Positions 9,310 to 18,698 are shown, counted from the stretch's first letter. The stretch: 64,000 nucleotides of DNA from Beijerinckiaceae bacterium (GCA_009773635.1 WSYC01000016.1:1-64000), one strand, 5' to 3'. Numbers and translations: made by a program. The notes: a model not told the origin generated them from the letters alone.

Positions 9310-9993
9310 TCAGGCCGCGCCCGCGAGGCTTGCAAACATGCCCTTGCCATCGGTGCCGCCGACGAGGCTCTCGATCAGGTTTTCCGGGTGCGGCATCAGG
9401 CCGAGCACGCGGTGGTTCTCGGAATAAATGCCGGCGATGGCATTGAGCGAGCCGTTCGGGTTGCGCTTCGTGATGTCACCAGCCTCATCGCAATAGCGGA
9501 AGGCGACGCGGCCCTCACCCTCAAGGCGCGCGAGCGTCTCGGCATCGCAGATGTAATTGCCCTCGCCATGCGCGATGCAGACCTTGATGATCTGCCCCGG
9601 CGTGTAGGCGGAGGTGTAGGCGGTATCGTTGCGCTCGACGCGGAGGTGCTGCATGCGGCAGACGAACTTGAGGCCGGCGTTGCGCATCAGGATGCCCGGC
9701 AGCAGCCCGGCCTCGCACGCAACCTGAAACCCGTTGCAGATGCCGAGGACATAGCCGCCCTTCGCGGCATGGGCGCGCACGGCATCCATGATATGCGCCC
9801 GCGCGGCAATCGCGCCGGTGCGCATGTAATCGCCATAGGCAAACCCGCCGGGCAGCACGACGAGATCGGTTCCCGCCGGGAGATCATAATCCGCGTGCCA
9901 GGCGTGGGTGACTTTTGCACCCGCCTGGATCAGCGCGCGCGCGACATCGCCCTCGCGATTGGTGCCGGGGAATGTGATGACAGCAGCGTGCAT
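9310..9993 (-). CDS. purQ: Phosphoribosylformylglycinamidine synthase subunit PurQ
   Basis: Glutaminase subunit of the three-part FGAM synthase (PurL/PurQ/PurS) in purine biosynthesis. The 227 residues form a class I glutamine amidotransferase with nucleophile C86 in the LGICNGFQ elbow and a C-terminal GLMPHPE carrying the His-Glu pair. The ATG chosen overlaps the purS stop by one base (TGATG), so the pair is coupled. A GTG one codon earlier is possible. PurL is not in the window. Confidence 0.97.
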   Translation of the reverse strand: MHAAVITFPGTNREGDVARALIQAGAKVTHAWHADYDLPAGTDLVVLPGGFAYGDYMRTGAIAARAHIMDAVRAHAAKGGYVLGICNGFQVACEAGLLPGILMRNAGLKFVCRMQHLRVERNDTAYTSAYTPGQIIKVCIAHGEGNYICDAETLARLEGEGRVAFRYCDEAGDITKRNPNGSLNAIAGIYSENHRVLGLMPHPENLIESLVGGTDGKGMFASLAGAA

Positions 9994-10235
9994 CACCCCA
10001 AAACCTCAACCCGGTAATTCTCGACCACCGTATTCGCGAGCAGCTTCTCGCAAGCTTCCTTGAGCAAAGCCTCGGCGCGGGATTTGTCGGCCGTGGTGAT
10101 CTCGATATCGAACACCTTGCCCTGCCGGACGCTGTCGATACCCTCCAGCCCGAAGGACTTCAGCGCGCCTTCGATGGCCTTGCCCTGCGGATCGAGAACG
10201 CCGTTCTTCAAGGTGACGGTGACACGCGCTTTCAT
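9993..10235 (-). CDS. purS: Phosphoribosylformylglycinamidine synthase subunit PurS
   Basis: Small bridging subunit (80 residues, normal size) that holds PurQ and PurL together. It starts MKARVTVTLKNGVLDPQGKAIEGAL and contains GIDSVRQGKVFDIEI, both diagnostic for PurS. The ATG has AAGG upstream; the frame extends five codons further but without family similarity. It is cotranscribed with purQ. Confidence 0.95.
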   Translation of the reverse strand: MKARVTVTLKNGVLDPQGKAIEGALKSFGLEGIDSVRQGKVFDIEITTADKSRAEALLKEACEKLLANTVVENYRVEVLG

Positions 10236-10314
10236 GGAAGGACCTTGCAAGATGGTAGCGGAAAGGATCGCTGCGGATTAGCGCTTCTGGGAGGAGAGCG
10301 CAACCGCTTCCCGC

Positions 10315-10413
10315 GTCATTCCCGACGCCGCAGGCGGTCGGGAATCCATGGTTCAGGCACGCAGAAAGCGCAAGATGGATTCCCGTTCGGCGCCACGCGC
10401 CGCCGGGAATGAC
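10315..10413. repeat. Paired palindromic repeat (REP-like) between purS and purC
   Basis: Nested inverted repeats. The outer arms are gtcattcccg (10315-10324) and cgggaatgac (10404-10413). The inner arms are cgggaatccat (10339-10349) and atggattcccg (10375-10385). Each half is itself a small palindrome with a GC-rich centre. GTCATTCCCG...CGGGAATCCATG units of this kind are common dispersed intergenic repeats in alphaproteobacteria. In RNA it would form a long hairpin between purC and purS. Confidence 0.8.
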
Positions 10414-10420
10414 ACCTGCC

Positions 10421-11185
10421 CTATTGCACCAGTTTCGGCCCGCCCGCGACGGGGTTATCCCCCTCGGTGAGGATGCCGAGGCGGCGCGCCACTTCCGAAT
10501 AGGCCTCGATCAACCCGCCCATGTCGCGGCGGAACCGGTCCTTGTCGAGCTTGTCCGAGGATTTCATGTCCCAGAGGCGGCACGAATCGGGGGAGATTTC
10601 ATCGGCCACGACAACGCGCATCATGTCGCCCTCATACAGGCGGCCGCATTCCATCTTGAAATCGACAAGACGAATGCCGACGCCGAGGAACAGCCCGGTC
10701 AGGAAATCGTTGACGCGGATGGCCAGCGCCATGATGTCGTCGATCTCCTGCGGCGTCGCCCAGCCGAACGCCGTGATGTGCTCTTCCGAGACCATCGGGT
10801 CATTCAGCTTGTCGTTCTTGTAGTAGAACTCGATGATCGAGCGCGGCAACGGCGTGCCCTCTTCGATGCCGAGCTTGGTCGAGAGCGAGCCGGCGGCGAC
10901 ATTGCGCACGACGACTTCGAGCGGGATGATCTCAACCTCGCGGATGAGTTGCTCGCGCATGTTCAGCCGCTTGATGAAATGCGTGGGCACGCCGATGGAA
11001 TTCAGCTGCATGAACACATATTCCGAGATGCGGTTGTTCAGAACGCCCTTGCCGTCGATGATTTCGTGCTTTTTGGCGTTGAAGGCGGTGGCATCATCCT
11101 TGAAATGCTGGATGAGCGTTCCGGGTTCGGGGCCTTCGAACAGGACCTTGGCTTTGCCTTCATAGATGCGGCGACGACTTTTCAT
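10421..11185 (-). CDS. purC: Phosphoribosylaminoimidazole-succinocarboxamide synthase
   Basis: SAICAR synthetase. It joins CAIR and aspartate using ATP in purine biosynthesis. From this ATG the protein has 254 residues, the usual length, and starts [35 protein letters not shown] as in the family. Other signatures are the NRISEY segment and FKMECGRL. An ATG 10 codons upstream (11215) has a better AAGGAG ribosome site, so the native start is uncertain. It lies upstream of purS-purQ in the same direction, separated by a 185-bp palindrome-bearing spacer. Confidence 0.96.
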   Translation of the reverse strand: MKSRRRIYEGKAKVLFEGPEPGTLIQHFKDDATAFNAKKHEIIDGKGVLNNRISEYVFMQLNSIGVPTHFIKRLNMREQLIREVEIIPLEVVVRNVAAGSLSTKLGIEEGTPLPRSIIEFYYKNDKLNDPMVSEEHITAFGWATPQEIDDIMALAIRVNDFLTGLFLGVGIRLVDFKMECGRLYEGDMMRVVVADEISPDSCRLWDMKSSDKLDKDRFRRDMGGLIEAYSEVARRLGILTEGDNPVAGGPKLVQ

Positions 11186-11501
11186 CGGCATGTACCGTGT
11201 TTTGGGGAAATCCATGGGTGCCGAGGCTCCTTGTCTTGACGAGCGCCGGCATCGGCGACTTCGCGAGGGCATGAGGACTACGCCGCGCCGCAATGGCTCT
11301 TTGGCGCTTCATGACCCCCGGTCGACCGGACCGTAGCCGATCCCGCCCCGCGATACAATGTTGCACGGCACACAAACTAGACTTAACAACCATTGATTTC
11401 CGAGCCTCGCGTCCCTATTCCCTTACCGACGCGCCCGCTGGCAACAGCGCGCGGAACCTGAAAAGCCTTTCGCCCCTTCGAGACAAGAGAGCTCCACGGC
11501 C

Positions 11502-11825
11502 ATGACGACGTTCGACAATCGCAAAGATACCGCCGAGAAGAAGTTTGCGCATGACGCCGAGCTTCAGTTCAAGGCGAGCGCGCGCCGCAACAAGCTGCTG
11601 GGCCAATGGGTCGCCGGCCAGCTTGGCCTCTCCGGCGCGGAAGCCGACGCCTACGCCAAGTCTGTCGTCATGGCGGACTTCGAGGAGGCCGGCGACGAGG
11701 ATGTGTTCCGCAAGATCGCCAAGGATCTCGCGACAGGCAAGGTTGAGGTCTCCGAACATGTCATCCGCCGCACGATGGATGAACTGATGGCCAAGGCCAT
11801 CGCGGAAATCCAGGCCGGCACCTGA
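11502..11825 (+). CDS. DUF1476 protein, F1-ATPase inhibitor zeta subunit type
   Basis: 107-residue mostly helical protein starting MTTFDNRKDTAEKKFAHDAELQFKA. This matches the DUF1476 family, whose Paracoccus member (zeta) binds the F1-ATPase and blocks ATP hydrolysis. The AHDAELQFKASARRNKLLG segment corresponds to the conserved N-terminal region important for inhibition. Its role here is inferred from the family. It is a single-gene unit with a terminator just downstream. The roughly 315-bp gap to purC upstream must hold divergent promoters; I see no firm -35/-10 pair. Confidence 0.9.
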   Translation: MTTFDNRKDTAEKKFAHDAELQFKASARRNKLLGQWVAGQLGLSGAEADAYAKSVVMADFEEAGDEDVFRKIAKDLATGKVEVSEHVIRRTMDELMAKAIAEIQAGT

Positions 11826-11889
11826 ATCCATCTTTTTTGGATGCAGCATACGATCCGGGCTGGAATCGCGCCCGGATTTCAGCATGATG

Positions 11890-11919
11890 AAAGCGTCGCC
11901 GATGGGGCGGCGCTTTTTT
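11890..11919 (+). terminator. Rho-independent terminator after the zeta gene
   Basis: Stem aagcgtcgcc / ggcggcgctt with a short loop, followed by six Ts. It ends the DUF1476 transcript and separates it from the HpcH/HpaI aldolase gene that begins about 45 bp later. Confidence 0.85.
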
Positions 11920-11965
11920 GTCTGAAGCCTCCGCCGCCGACATCCTCAAGCTGCCCGAGAGAACC

Positions 11966-12781
11966 ATGACCGCCAATCCGCTCCTGACGTTTGCCGACCG
12001 CCTCCGCAAGGGTCCCGCAGCTTTCGCGGCCTGGTCCGGCATGCGCGACCCCGCGGTCGTCGAGGCGATGCTGGCAGAGGGGTTCGACTGCGCCGTTTTC
12101 GATTGGCAGCATGGCTTTCACGACTACGCGACCATTCAGGCCGGCATCGCCAGCGCGCATGCCGCCGGCGCGGCGGCGATGGTGCGGATCGGGGTCGGCC
12201 AGTTCGCGGAGGCCTCGCGCTTCCTTGACTGGGGTGCGGCCGGCATCATCGCGCCGATGATCAATTCGGTCGCCGATGCCAAGACCTTCGTGGAGTTCAT
12301 GAAATACCCGCCCCATGGCGCTCGCTCGTGGGGTCCGGCGCGCGCCAGCAATCTCACCAAACTCTCCGGCTTCGATCACCTCAGCCGCGCGAATGATTTC
12401 ACGCTGGCCATTGCGATGATCGAGACCCGCGAGGCGCTTGCCGCGCTCGATGATATTCTCGCGGTGAAGGGGCTTGACGGCGTGCTGGTCGGGCCATCCG
12501 ATCTTTCAATCACGCTGACGAATGGCGGGGTTGTCGATGCCAACCACAAGCTGGTCGATGAAGGCCTGACGAAAGTCGTTCAGGCTGCCCGCAAGCACGG
12601 CAAGCTCGCCTGCGCCTTCTGCATGGACGGAACGCGGGCGGGCGAACTCGCCGCGCGCGGCTATCACCTGCTCACGATCGGGCAGGACCAGATCCTGCTG
12701 CGGCTCGCCTCCCGGCAGGAGTTGGCGAAAGCGCGGGCAGGCACGGATTCCGCCAATCTCGACGGTGCCGACGGCTATTGA
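11966..12781 (+). CDS. HpcH/HpaI family aldolase
   Basis: Class II metal-dependent aldolase of the 2-oxo-acid type; 271 residues forming a TIM barrel. Recognisable parts are DCAVFDWQHGFHDYATIQAG, the metal Glu in AMIETREALAALDDI, and GVLVGPSDLSITL. Family members cleave 2-keto-3-deoxy sugar acids or 4-hydroxy-2-oxo acids to pyruvate and an aldehyde; the substrate cannot be told here. The ATG follows cgagagaac. Upstream in-frame codons fall inside the preceding terminator, so a longer protein is unlikely. Confidence 0.85.
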   Translation: MTANPLLTFADRLRKGPAAFAAWSGMRDPAVVEAMLAEGFDCAVFDWQHGFHDYATIQAGIASAHAAGAAAMVRIGVGQFAEASRFLDWGAAGIIAPMINSVADAKTFVEFMKYPPHGARSWGPARASNLTKLSGFDHLSRANDFTLAIAMIETREALAALDDILAVKGLDGVLVGPSDLSITLTNGGVVDANHKLVDEGLTKVVQAARKHGKLACAFCMDGTRAGELAARGYHLLTIGQDQILLRLASRQELAKARAGTDSANLDGADGY

Positions 12782-12787
12782 TCAGAC

Positions 12788-13453
12788 CTAGACCGGAATT
12801 TTCAGCCCGAAATTCTGGGCCAGAAACAGCCCGCCGTGGATCAACCCGCCCTGATCGATGCCATGGGCGACACCAACCGAAAGATGCCACTGGCAGGGGA
12901 TTTCGGCCTTGCCGAACCCGTCCATGGCCTCGAACAGCGAATCAACCGGCAGGATAGTGTCCTGATCGCCGTGCACGAGCAGGATCGGCGGCTTGCCCTT
13001 CGCTTCCGTTTTGAGATGTTCCGGCCCGACAAGGTAGCCGGAATAGGCGATGATCGCCGCCGGCACGGTCTCGCGCCTGAGACCGACGTGCATCGCCATC
13101 ATCGCGCCCTGGCTGAAGCCAACCAGCGCGAGGCTGGAGGGAGGCAGCTGATGGCGGGCCAGCTCTTCGGTGAGGAAGTGCTCGAGGTCCGGCGCGGCCT
13201 GCTGGCAACCGCGCCAGCGCTCGGCGGGGTCGCGCATCGTCAGCGGCCACCACTGCCGCCCCATGGGGGACATGCCGCAGGGCTCCGGCGCGTGCGGCGA
13301 GACGAAGGCGGCATCGGGGAGCAATTCCGCCCAGTTCTGCCCGAGATCAATGAGATCGTTGCCATCCGCACCATAGCCATGCAGAAAAACGACGAGCTGT
13401 CGGGCCTGACCGGATTTTGGGGCAAGGCGCGGACCATCAAGCGGGCGGGGCAT
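12788..13453 (-). CDS. Alpha/beta hydrolase, carboxylesterase/phospholipase family
   Basis: 221-residue serine hydrolase of the Abhydrolase_2 (YpfH / acyl-protein thioesterase-like) family. It shows FLHGYGADGNDLIDL (oxyanion region), nucleophile elbow GFSQG with S114, and acid D165 in HGDQDTILP with H197. No signal peptide is present, so it is cytosolic. The substrate is unknown, probably short-chain carboxyl esters. The gene is convergent with the aldolase gene, 6 bp apart. Confidence 0.9.
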   Translation of the reverse strand: MPRPLDGPRLAPKSGQARQLVVFLHGYGADGNDLIDLGQNWAELLPDAAFVSPHAPEPCGMSPMGRQWWPLTMRDPAERWRGCQQAAPDLEHFLTEELARHQLPPSSLALVGFSQGAMMAMHVGLRRETVPAAIIAYSGYLVGPEHLKTEAKGKPPILLVHGDQDTILPVDSLFEAMDGFGKAEIPCQWHLSVGVAHGIDQGGLIHGGLFLAQNFGLKIPV

Positions 13454-13559
13454 CGGATTTCCTCAGGAAACGGTTATTCCCTTCACATGGCGAAACGCGC
13501 CGGGTTTGACAAGCAAGGCCGTGCTTCTGTCCGCCTGAAATCACCCGGAAGCTGGGCCA

Positions 13560-14792
13560 TCACGCCGCGCGCAGCGCCTCGACCGGATCGAGCCTTGCCG
13601 CCCGGAACGCCGGATAGAAGCCCGAAACAACCCCGACCAGCCCGGAAAAGACGAAGGCCGCCGCAACAATGGCGGGGTCGATCACCAGCGGCCAGCCGGC
13701 GATATCGGCCGAGATCATCGAGATGCCGATACCGATGAGGATGCCAATCACCCCCCCGATCAGCGCGATCAGCGTCGCCTCGATCAGGAATTGCGCCATG
13801 ACATCGCGCGGGCGCGCACCCACGGCCATCCTCAGACCGATTTCTTTCGTCCGTTCGGTGACGGACACCAGCATGATGTTCATGATGCCGATGCCGCCGA
13901 CCACAAGGCTGACCGCCGCCACCGAGAGCAGCAGCATCGCCATGGTGCGGGCGCTACCTTCCTGTGTCGCCTGGATCTCCGCGAGGTTACGCACCGAGAA
14001 ATCGTCGTCGCGCCCGTCCTGCAGCCGGTGGCGCTGCCGCAGCAGCTTCTTCATCTCGTCCTCGGCAGCGGCGATATCCTCGCCCTCGCGGATCTTCACG
14101 GTGATCTGGTTGACGGAGCGGTTCTTGGCGCGACTGGTACCGACGACACGCTGGCGCGCGGTCTGCAGCGGCAGCAGGATGACATCATCCTGATCGGTGC
14201 CACCCATGCTCTGGCCCTTCTTCGTCATCACGCCGACGATCTCGAACGGCACATTCTTGACCCGGATCTGGGCGCCGATAGGGCTTCCGCCGGCAAAAAG
14301 CTCGCGCGCCACGGTCTGGCCGATGATGGCGACCTGCCCACCGCGCCGGGATTCCTCCTCGGTGAATTCCCGCCCCTCTTCCACCGCCCATTCGCGCGCT
14401 GCGAAATAGGCGAGATCGACCCCAAGCGCGACCGAGGCCCAGTTCGCGCTGCCAGCGACGATCTGCACGCCGCCGCGCACCACCGGGGCCGCCGCTTCGA
14501 TCGCCGCGACTTCGGCCTTGAGAGCATGGGCATCGGCATCGGTCAGCGTCGCGGCATTGCCTGTGCCGAGCCGCGCGCCGCCGGCAGTGATATTGCCGGG
14601 AATGATGATGATGAGGTTGGCACCCAGCGCCTGGATTTGCGCATTGACACGTGCACGCGCGCCATTGCCGACCGAGACCATCGCAATCACGGCGGCAACG
14701 CCGATGACGATGCCCAGCATCGTCAGGACCGAGCGCAGGGCATGCGCGCGAATCGCGGATAACGAGGAGAGGAAGGCGTCGAGAACGCTCAT
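13560..14792 (-). CDS. MacB-type ABC transporter permease (FtsX/MacB domains)
   Basis: Inner-membrane permease of 410 residues. It has an N-terminal TM helix (LTMLGIVIGVAAVIAMVSVG), a MacB periplasmic core domain and three C-terminal TM helices (SLVVGGIGIMNIMLVSVTERTKEIGLRMAVGARPRDVMAQFLIEA), the MacB/FtsX signature. Unlike E. coli MacB, the ATPase is a separate gene upstream. The start MSVLDAF lies 13 bp after the ATPase stop; the frame stays open 50 codons further but without family similarity. With the adaptor it would form a tripartite exporter. Confidence 0.93.
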   Translation of the reverse strand: MSVLDAFLSSLSAIRAHALRSVLTMLGIVIGVAAVIAMVSVGNGARARVNAQIQALGANLIIIIPGNITAGGARLGTGNAATLTDADAHALKAEVAAIEAAAPVVRGGVQIVAGSANWASVALGVDLAYFAAREWAVEEGREFTEEESRRGGQVAIIGQTVARELFAGGSPIGAQIRVKNVPFEIVGVMTKKGQSMGGTDQDDVILLPLQTARQRVVGTSRAKNRSVNQITVKIREGEDIAAAEDEMKKLLRQRHRLQDGRDDDFSVRNLAEIQATQEGSARTMAMLLLSVAAVSLVVGGIGIMNIMLVSVTERTKEIGLRMAVGARPRDVMAQFLIEATLIALIGGVIGILIGIGISMISADIAGWPLVIDPAIVAAAFVFSGLVGVVSGFYPAFRAARLDPVEALRAA

Positions 14793-14805
14793 GGTTGCGC
14801 CCGCT

Positions 14806-15555
14806 TCATGCCGCTTCCGCCCAACTGGCGAGGCTGGCGGCGGCATCCTTTTGGACCTGCTCGACATCGGATACGATCTTGCCGTCGCGGAAACGGATGA
14901 CGCGACCAGCAAATTCGGCGACATCGGATTCATGGGTGACAATGATCACCGTCATGCCCTCGCGGTTCAGTTCCTGGAACAGCGCCATGATCTCGAGCGA
15001 GGTCCGGCTGTCGAGCGCACCGGTCGGCTCATCCGCCAGCAGGCAGGCAGGAGAATTCACCAGCGCCCGCGCGATCGCGACCCGCTGCTGTTGCCCGCCC
15101 GAAAGCTGGAGCGGCAGATGCGTCATGCGATCGGCAAGACCCACCCTGGCCAGCGCCTTTGCGGCGAGCTCTCGCCGCCGGGCCCGCCCCACGCCGGCAT
15201 AGATCATCGGCAGCTCGACATTGCCGAGCGCATCGACACGCTGGAGCAGGTTGAACTGCTGGAACACGAAGCCGATCTCGCGGTTGCGCGTCGTGGCCAG
15301 ATCCGCCGCCGAGAGGTTGGCAACCTCGCGCCCCTTGAGCCGGTAGGAGCCGCGATCAGGTTTGTCGAGCCCGCCGATCAGATTCATGAACGTCGATTTT
15401 CCCGAGCCTGAAGGCCCCATGACCGCCACGAACGAGCCGGGCATGATCGTTGTCGTTACCCCCGCCAGTGCGACGACGCGCTCGTCACCCATCTGGTAGG
15501 TCCGTTCAAGATCACGCACCTCGATCAGAGGTTGGCTGGGGGCATTGGCCGTCAC
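14806..15555 (-). CDS. ABC transporter ATP-binding protein (MacB/LolD-like)
   Basis: 249-residue nucleotide-binding subunit with Walker A GPSGSGKS, Q-loop FQQFNLL, signature LSGGQQQR, Walker B ACLLADEPT and switch His in VTHESD. It is of the MacB/LolD subfamily that powers mechanotransmission rather than direct transport. It sits between the adaptor (5 bp gap) and the permease (13 bp gap), so the three form one operon reading leftwards. Confidence 0.95.
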   Translation of the reverse strand: MTANAPSQPLIEVRDLERTYQMGDERVVALAGVTTTIMPGSFVAVMGPSGSGKSTFMNLIGGLDKPDRGSYRLKGREVANLSAADLATTRNREIGFVFQQFNLLQRVDALGNVELPMIYAGVGRARRRELAAKALARVGLADRMTHLPLQLSGGQQQRVAIARALVNSPACLLADEPTGALDSRTSLEIMALFQELNREGMTVIIVTHESDVAEFAGRVIRFRDGKIVSDVEQVQKDAAASLASWAEAA

Positions 15556-15560
15556 GGAGA

Positions 15561-17261
15561 TCAGAACCCGAACCGGGGCATCGAGCCCTGCCGCGCACCC
15601 TTGGCCGTGCCGACCGTGCCGGTGATGAGCACATCACCGGGCTTGAGATCGCCGCCGAGTACCTCGGAATACGCACCGTCGCTCGCCCCGAGCCGCAGCG
15701 AAACCGGGCGCGGATTGCCGCGTTCATCGAGCACGAACACCCGCCCCGGCGCACCATTGGCGGCACGGGCCGTGGCATTGCCTTGCGCACGCCCGCGCCG
15801 CGCCTCCTGGATCGCGCGATACTTGACCTGTTGCTCCGACGTCAGTTCCGCCTCGACAGCGCGGTTGAAACGCTGGCGCGCCGCCTGACCAGCCTCGCGA
15901 CGGGCGGCCTGATCGGACCCTGCAGCCTGAATCTCGCGGCGCATGGCCTGCGCCAGCTTGTCGACCGCAGCAACCTGCTCCGGGCTCAGCTGAAGCTCGG
16001 CCTTGAGCGCCGCCAGCATCGCCGCCTGATTACCCCCGCCCTGCGGCTGCGGATCGGCAAAGGGCCCGGCTGGACTTTCCCCACTGGGCGCGGTGGAGGA
16101 AGGCTCGGAGTTGCCGCCGGCCGCGCGGGGCGCTCCGGTGGGTTGCCAGCGCAGGGCGGCATTGGCAACCCGGAGCACATCGGGTTTGCGCTCGGTGAAA
16201 ATCCTCAGATTTGCGGTCATGCCCGGCAACAGCGCCATATCGTCATTGGCGACCTCGACCACGGTTGTGTAGATCACGACGTTCTGCACGGTCTGCGATC
16301 CCAGCCGGATCTGCTTGACCCTGCCGTTGAACGTGCGCGCCGGATAGGCGTTGACCGTAAACTCGACATCCTGCCCCGGCTTCACGCGCCCGACATCGGT
16401 TTCATCAACGTTCACATAGATCTCGATCAGTTTCAGGTTCTGCGCGACGAGGAACAGTGTCGGCGCCTGCAGCGACGCCGCCACGGTCTGCCCGAGCTCG
16501 ACATTGCGTTGGATGACGACGCCATCCACCGGCGAGCGGATTTCCGAATTGGCCAGATCAACCTCGATCTGTCGCACCAGCGCCTCGTTCTTGGCGATCT
16601 GGGCGTTGCCGGAAAGCTTTTGCGCCTCGACGATCTTGAGATCGGCCTGAAGCGCCGCAATCTGCGCGGCGGAGGAGGCGATCTGTGCTTCGGCCGAGCG
16701 CTTGGAGGAGGCCAATGTGCTGCGCTGGGTCGTCGCGGATTGCAGCGTCACCTCGGTGGCGATGCCGCGCGCCTTGAGGCTCTTCTGGCGCTCGAAGGTC
16801 GTCTCAGCGTCGATGAGCAGTGCATCGGCACGCTGGAGCTGCGCCTGAACATCGCTGGCCTGGGCTTCCGCCTTGCGCAGATCGGCGCGGGTTTTCTCGG
16901 CCTGCGCATCCGACAATTGGCGCGCGGCCCTCGCCTGCGCGAGATCGGCCCGCGCCGCGTCGTATTTTGCCATCAGGGTATCGCGGTTGAGGCGCGCCAT
17001 GACCTGCCCGGCTTTCACCTCGCTGTTGAAATCGGCGAGAATTTCGACAGCCTGCCCGGATAGCTGCGAGCCCACGATCACGGTCGTCGTCGGCGTCACT
17101 GCACCTGTTGCGGACACCGATGCGATGATCGGCCCGCGCTGGACCTTCTCCGAGCGATAACGCTGGCTGGCATCCCCGCCCTCCGGCGCGTTGCGCGAGG
17201 CCAGAGCCCAGACCCCGAGGCCACCCAGCAAGACGATACCGATCAGCAAAATTTTCTTCAT
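15561..17261 (-). CDS. MacA-like periplasmic adaptor with an extra helical domain
   Basis: 566-residue membrane fusion protein, about 150-200 residues longer than typical MacA. It has an N-terminal anchor (MKKILLIGIVLLGGLGVWALA), lipoyl halves, a long coiled-coil hairpin (LAQARAARQLSDAQAEKTRADLRKAEA onwards) and a beta-barrel. A Pro/Gly/Ser-rich linker follows, then a helical stretch (about residues 410-480) with two LxxEQ turns (LQLSPEQVAAV and AELTSEQQVKY). These resemble LTxxQ repeats of Spy/CpxP-like periplasmic proteins. The membrane-proximal domain resumes after it. The resemblance is inferred by eye. First gene of the operon with the ABC ATPase and permease. Confidence 0.9.
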   Translation of the reverse strand: MKKILLIGIVLLGGLGVWALASRNAPEGGDASQRYRSEKVQRGPIIASVSATGAVTPTTTVIVGSQLSGQAVEILADFNSEVKAGQVMARLNRDTLMAKYDAARADLAQARAARQLSDAQAEKTRADLRKAEAQASDVQAQLQRADALLIDAETTFERQKSLKARGIATEVTLQSATTQRSTLASSKRSAEAQIASSAAQIAALQADLKIVEAQKLSGNAQIAKNEALVRQIEVDLANSEIRSPVDGVVIQRNVELGQTVAASLQAPTLFLVAQNLKLIEIYVNVDETDVGRVKPGQDVEFTVNAYPARTFNGRVKQIRLGSQTVQNVVIYTTVVEVANDDMALLPGMTANLRIFTERKPDVLRVANAALRWQPTGAPRAAGGNSEPSSTAPSGESPAGPFADPQPQGGGNQAAMLAALKAELQLSPEQVAAVDKLAQAMRREIQAAGSDQAARREAGQAARQRFNRAVEAELTSEQQVKYRAIQEARRGRAQGNATARAANGAPGRVFVLDERGNPRPVSLRLGASDGAYSEVLGGDLKPGDVLITGTVGTAKGARQGSMPRFGF

Positions 17262-17331
17262 GCGGCCTGCATATCAAATTGCGCCGGGGCCTGCATGTGA
17301 AAGCTTGGTAATCTGGCACCGGTACATGCGG

Positions 17332-18252
17332 CTAATGGTCACGGGCGCGGTTGAAATCGAGCAACGCACACAGCGGCCCGGCCTGATTGCCGAATGCGCC
17401 CTGCAGCGCCATGCGCCCGGCATCGCTCGCGCGGTCAAGCTCGCGACGTGCACCATCGATGCCCAGCAAGGCGACGAAGGTCGCCTTGCCAGCGGCCTCA
17501 TCCTTGGCCAGCGCCTTGCCGACGCGCGCCGCCTCACCCTCGATATCGAGAAGATCGTCCCGGATCTGGAAGGCGAGCCCGAGGTTGCGGCCGTAGACGG
17601 CCAGAGCCCGCCTCTCCACCGGCGTGGTGCGCGGCGCGAGCACGGCGCCGGCGAGCACGGCGAACTCGATCAGCGCGCCGGTTTTCAGCGCCTGCAACCG
17701 CCGGATCGCGCGGTTCCCCAGTTTCTGGCGGCGCGCATTGGCGGCGAATCGCCCTTCTGCGGCCAGATCGAGCATCTGCCCGCCAACCATGCCATCGAGC
17801 CCGGCTGCCTCCGCCAGCATCGCCACGAGGCGCAGCTTGCGGGCAGCGGTGAGTTTCAGCGAGGACTGTGTCAGGATCGAGAACGCGAGCGTCAGCAGCG
17901 CGTCGCCGGCAAGGATCGCGGTTGCCTCGTCATACGCGCGATGAACCGTCGGCTGGCCGCGACGCATGTCGTCATCATCCATCGACGGCAGGTCGTCATG
18001 GACGAGGGAATAGCAGTGCACCGCTTCCAGCGCCGTGGCAACGCAAAGCGGGGCATGCCCCTCGACGCCGAAAAGGCGCGCCGATTCCATCACGAGATAG
18101 GGTCGCATCCGTTTGCCGCCGGCAAAAACGGCGTGCCGCATCGCCGCAACCAACCGCTCTGGTCGCCGCCCGGTGGTCAGGGCGACCCCCATGAAGGCAT
18201 CGACCTCGGCAGCAACACCCTGGAGCCGGGCGGAGAGAAATGCAGTATCCAT
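17332..18252 (-). CDS. ispA: Polyprenyl (farnesyl/geranylgeranyl-type) diphosphate synthase
   Basis: 306-residue all-helical prenyltransferase condensing IPP with allylic diphosphates. It shows GGKRMRPYLV, the first aspartate-rich motif DDLPSMDDDDMRRG and the second, DDLLD. The short chain length and sequence fit the IspA-type farnesyl diphosphate synthase group. The chain-length assignment is by similarity only. IspG of the same pathway is encoded at 8-9.3 kb. The 215-bp gap to rpmF contains a tatagag that could be an rpmF -10, but its -35 is weak. Confidence 0.88.
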   Translation of the reverse strand: MDTAFLSARLQGVAAEVDAFMGVALTTGRRPERLVAAMRHAVFAGGKRMRPYLVMESARLFGVEGHAPLCVATALEAVHCYSLVHDDLPSMDDDDMRRGQPTVHRAYDEATAILAGDALLTLAFSILTQSSLKLTAARKLRLVAMLAEAAGLDGMVGGQMLDLAAEGRFAANARRQKLGNRAIRRLQALKTGALIEFAVLAGAVLAPRTTPVERRALAVYGRNLGLAFQIRDDLLDIEGEAARVGKALAKDEAAGKATFVALLGIDGARRELDRASDAGRMALQGAFGNQAGPLCALLDFNRARDH

Positions 18253-18467
18253 CCAGTCTTGGCTCCCGACCCTTTCGGGGTGATGCCCCCGCCTGTTTCA
18301 TGCCATATCCGGCGCTGGATTAGGCGTGTTTTCGTGCCGTCACAAGAGATGCGAGTTTGCTCTGGCTTTTCCTGAAACAAGCGACTATAGAGCGCCCTTC
18401 ACGAATTATCCCAGATCGTCGTCTGGTTATTGGTCCGGTCTTCCGGGCCTCGCCGAGGAGTTTGACC

Positions 18468-18653
18468 ATGGCCGTTCCCAAAAAGAAAGTTTCGCGCATG
18501 AAGCGTGGACAGCGTCGCTCCGCCGATGCGATCGCCGCCCCGAGCTACATCGAGGACAAGAACACCGGCGAACTTCGCCGCCCGCATCACATCGACCTGA
18601 AGACCGGCATGTATCGCGGTCGTCAGGTTCTGCCGGCCAAGAGCGCCGAATAA
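18468..18653 (+). CDS. rpmF: 50S ribosomal protein L32
   Basis: 61 residues beginning [22 protein letters not shown], characteristic of alphaproteobacterial L32. The C-terminus ([16 protein letters not shown]) also fits; this branch lacks the zinc cysteines. The start is fixed by gaggag seven bases upstream. It is a single-gene unit with its own terminator. In other Hyphomicrobiales rpmF is often next to other genes; here it is divergent from the prenyl synthase. Confidence 0.97.
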   Translation: MAVPKKKVSRMKRGQRRSADAIAAPSYIEDKNTGELRRPHHIDLKTGMYRGRQVLPAKSAE

Positions 18654-18698
18654 CCTCTCCGGGTTGGTTGGGCCGATATCGCGCCTGTCCCAGAAAGC

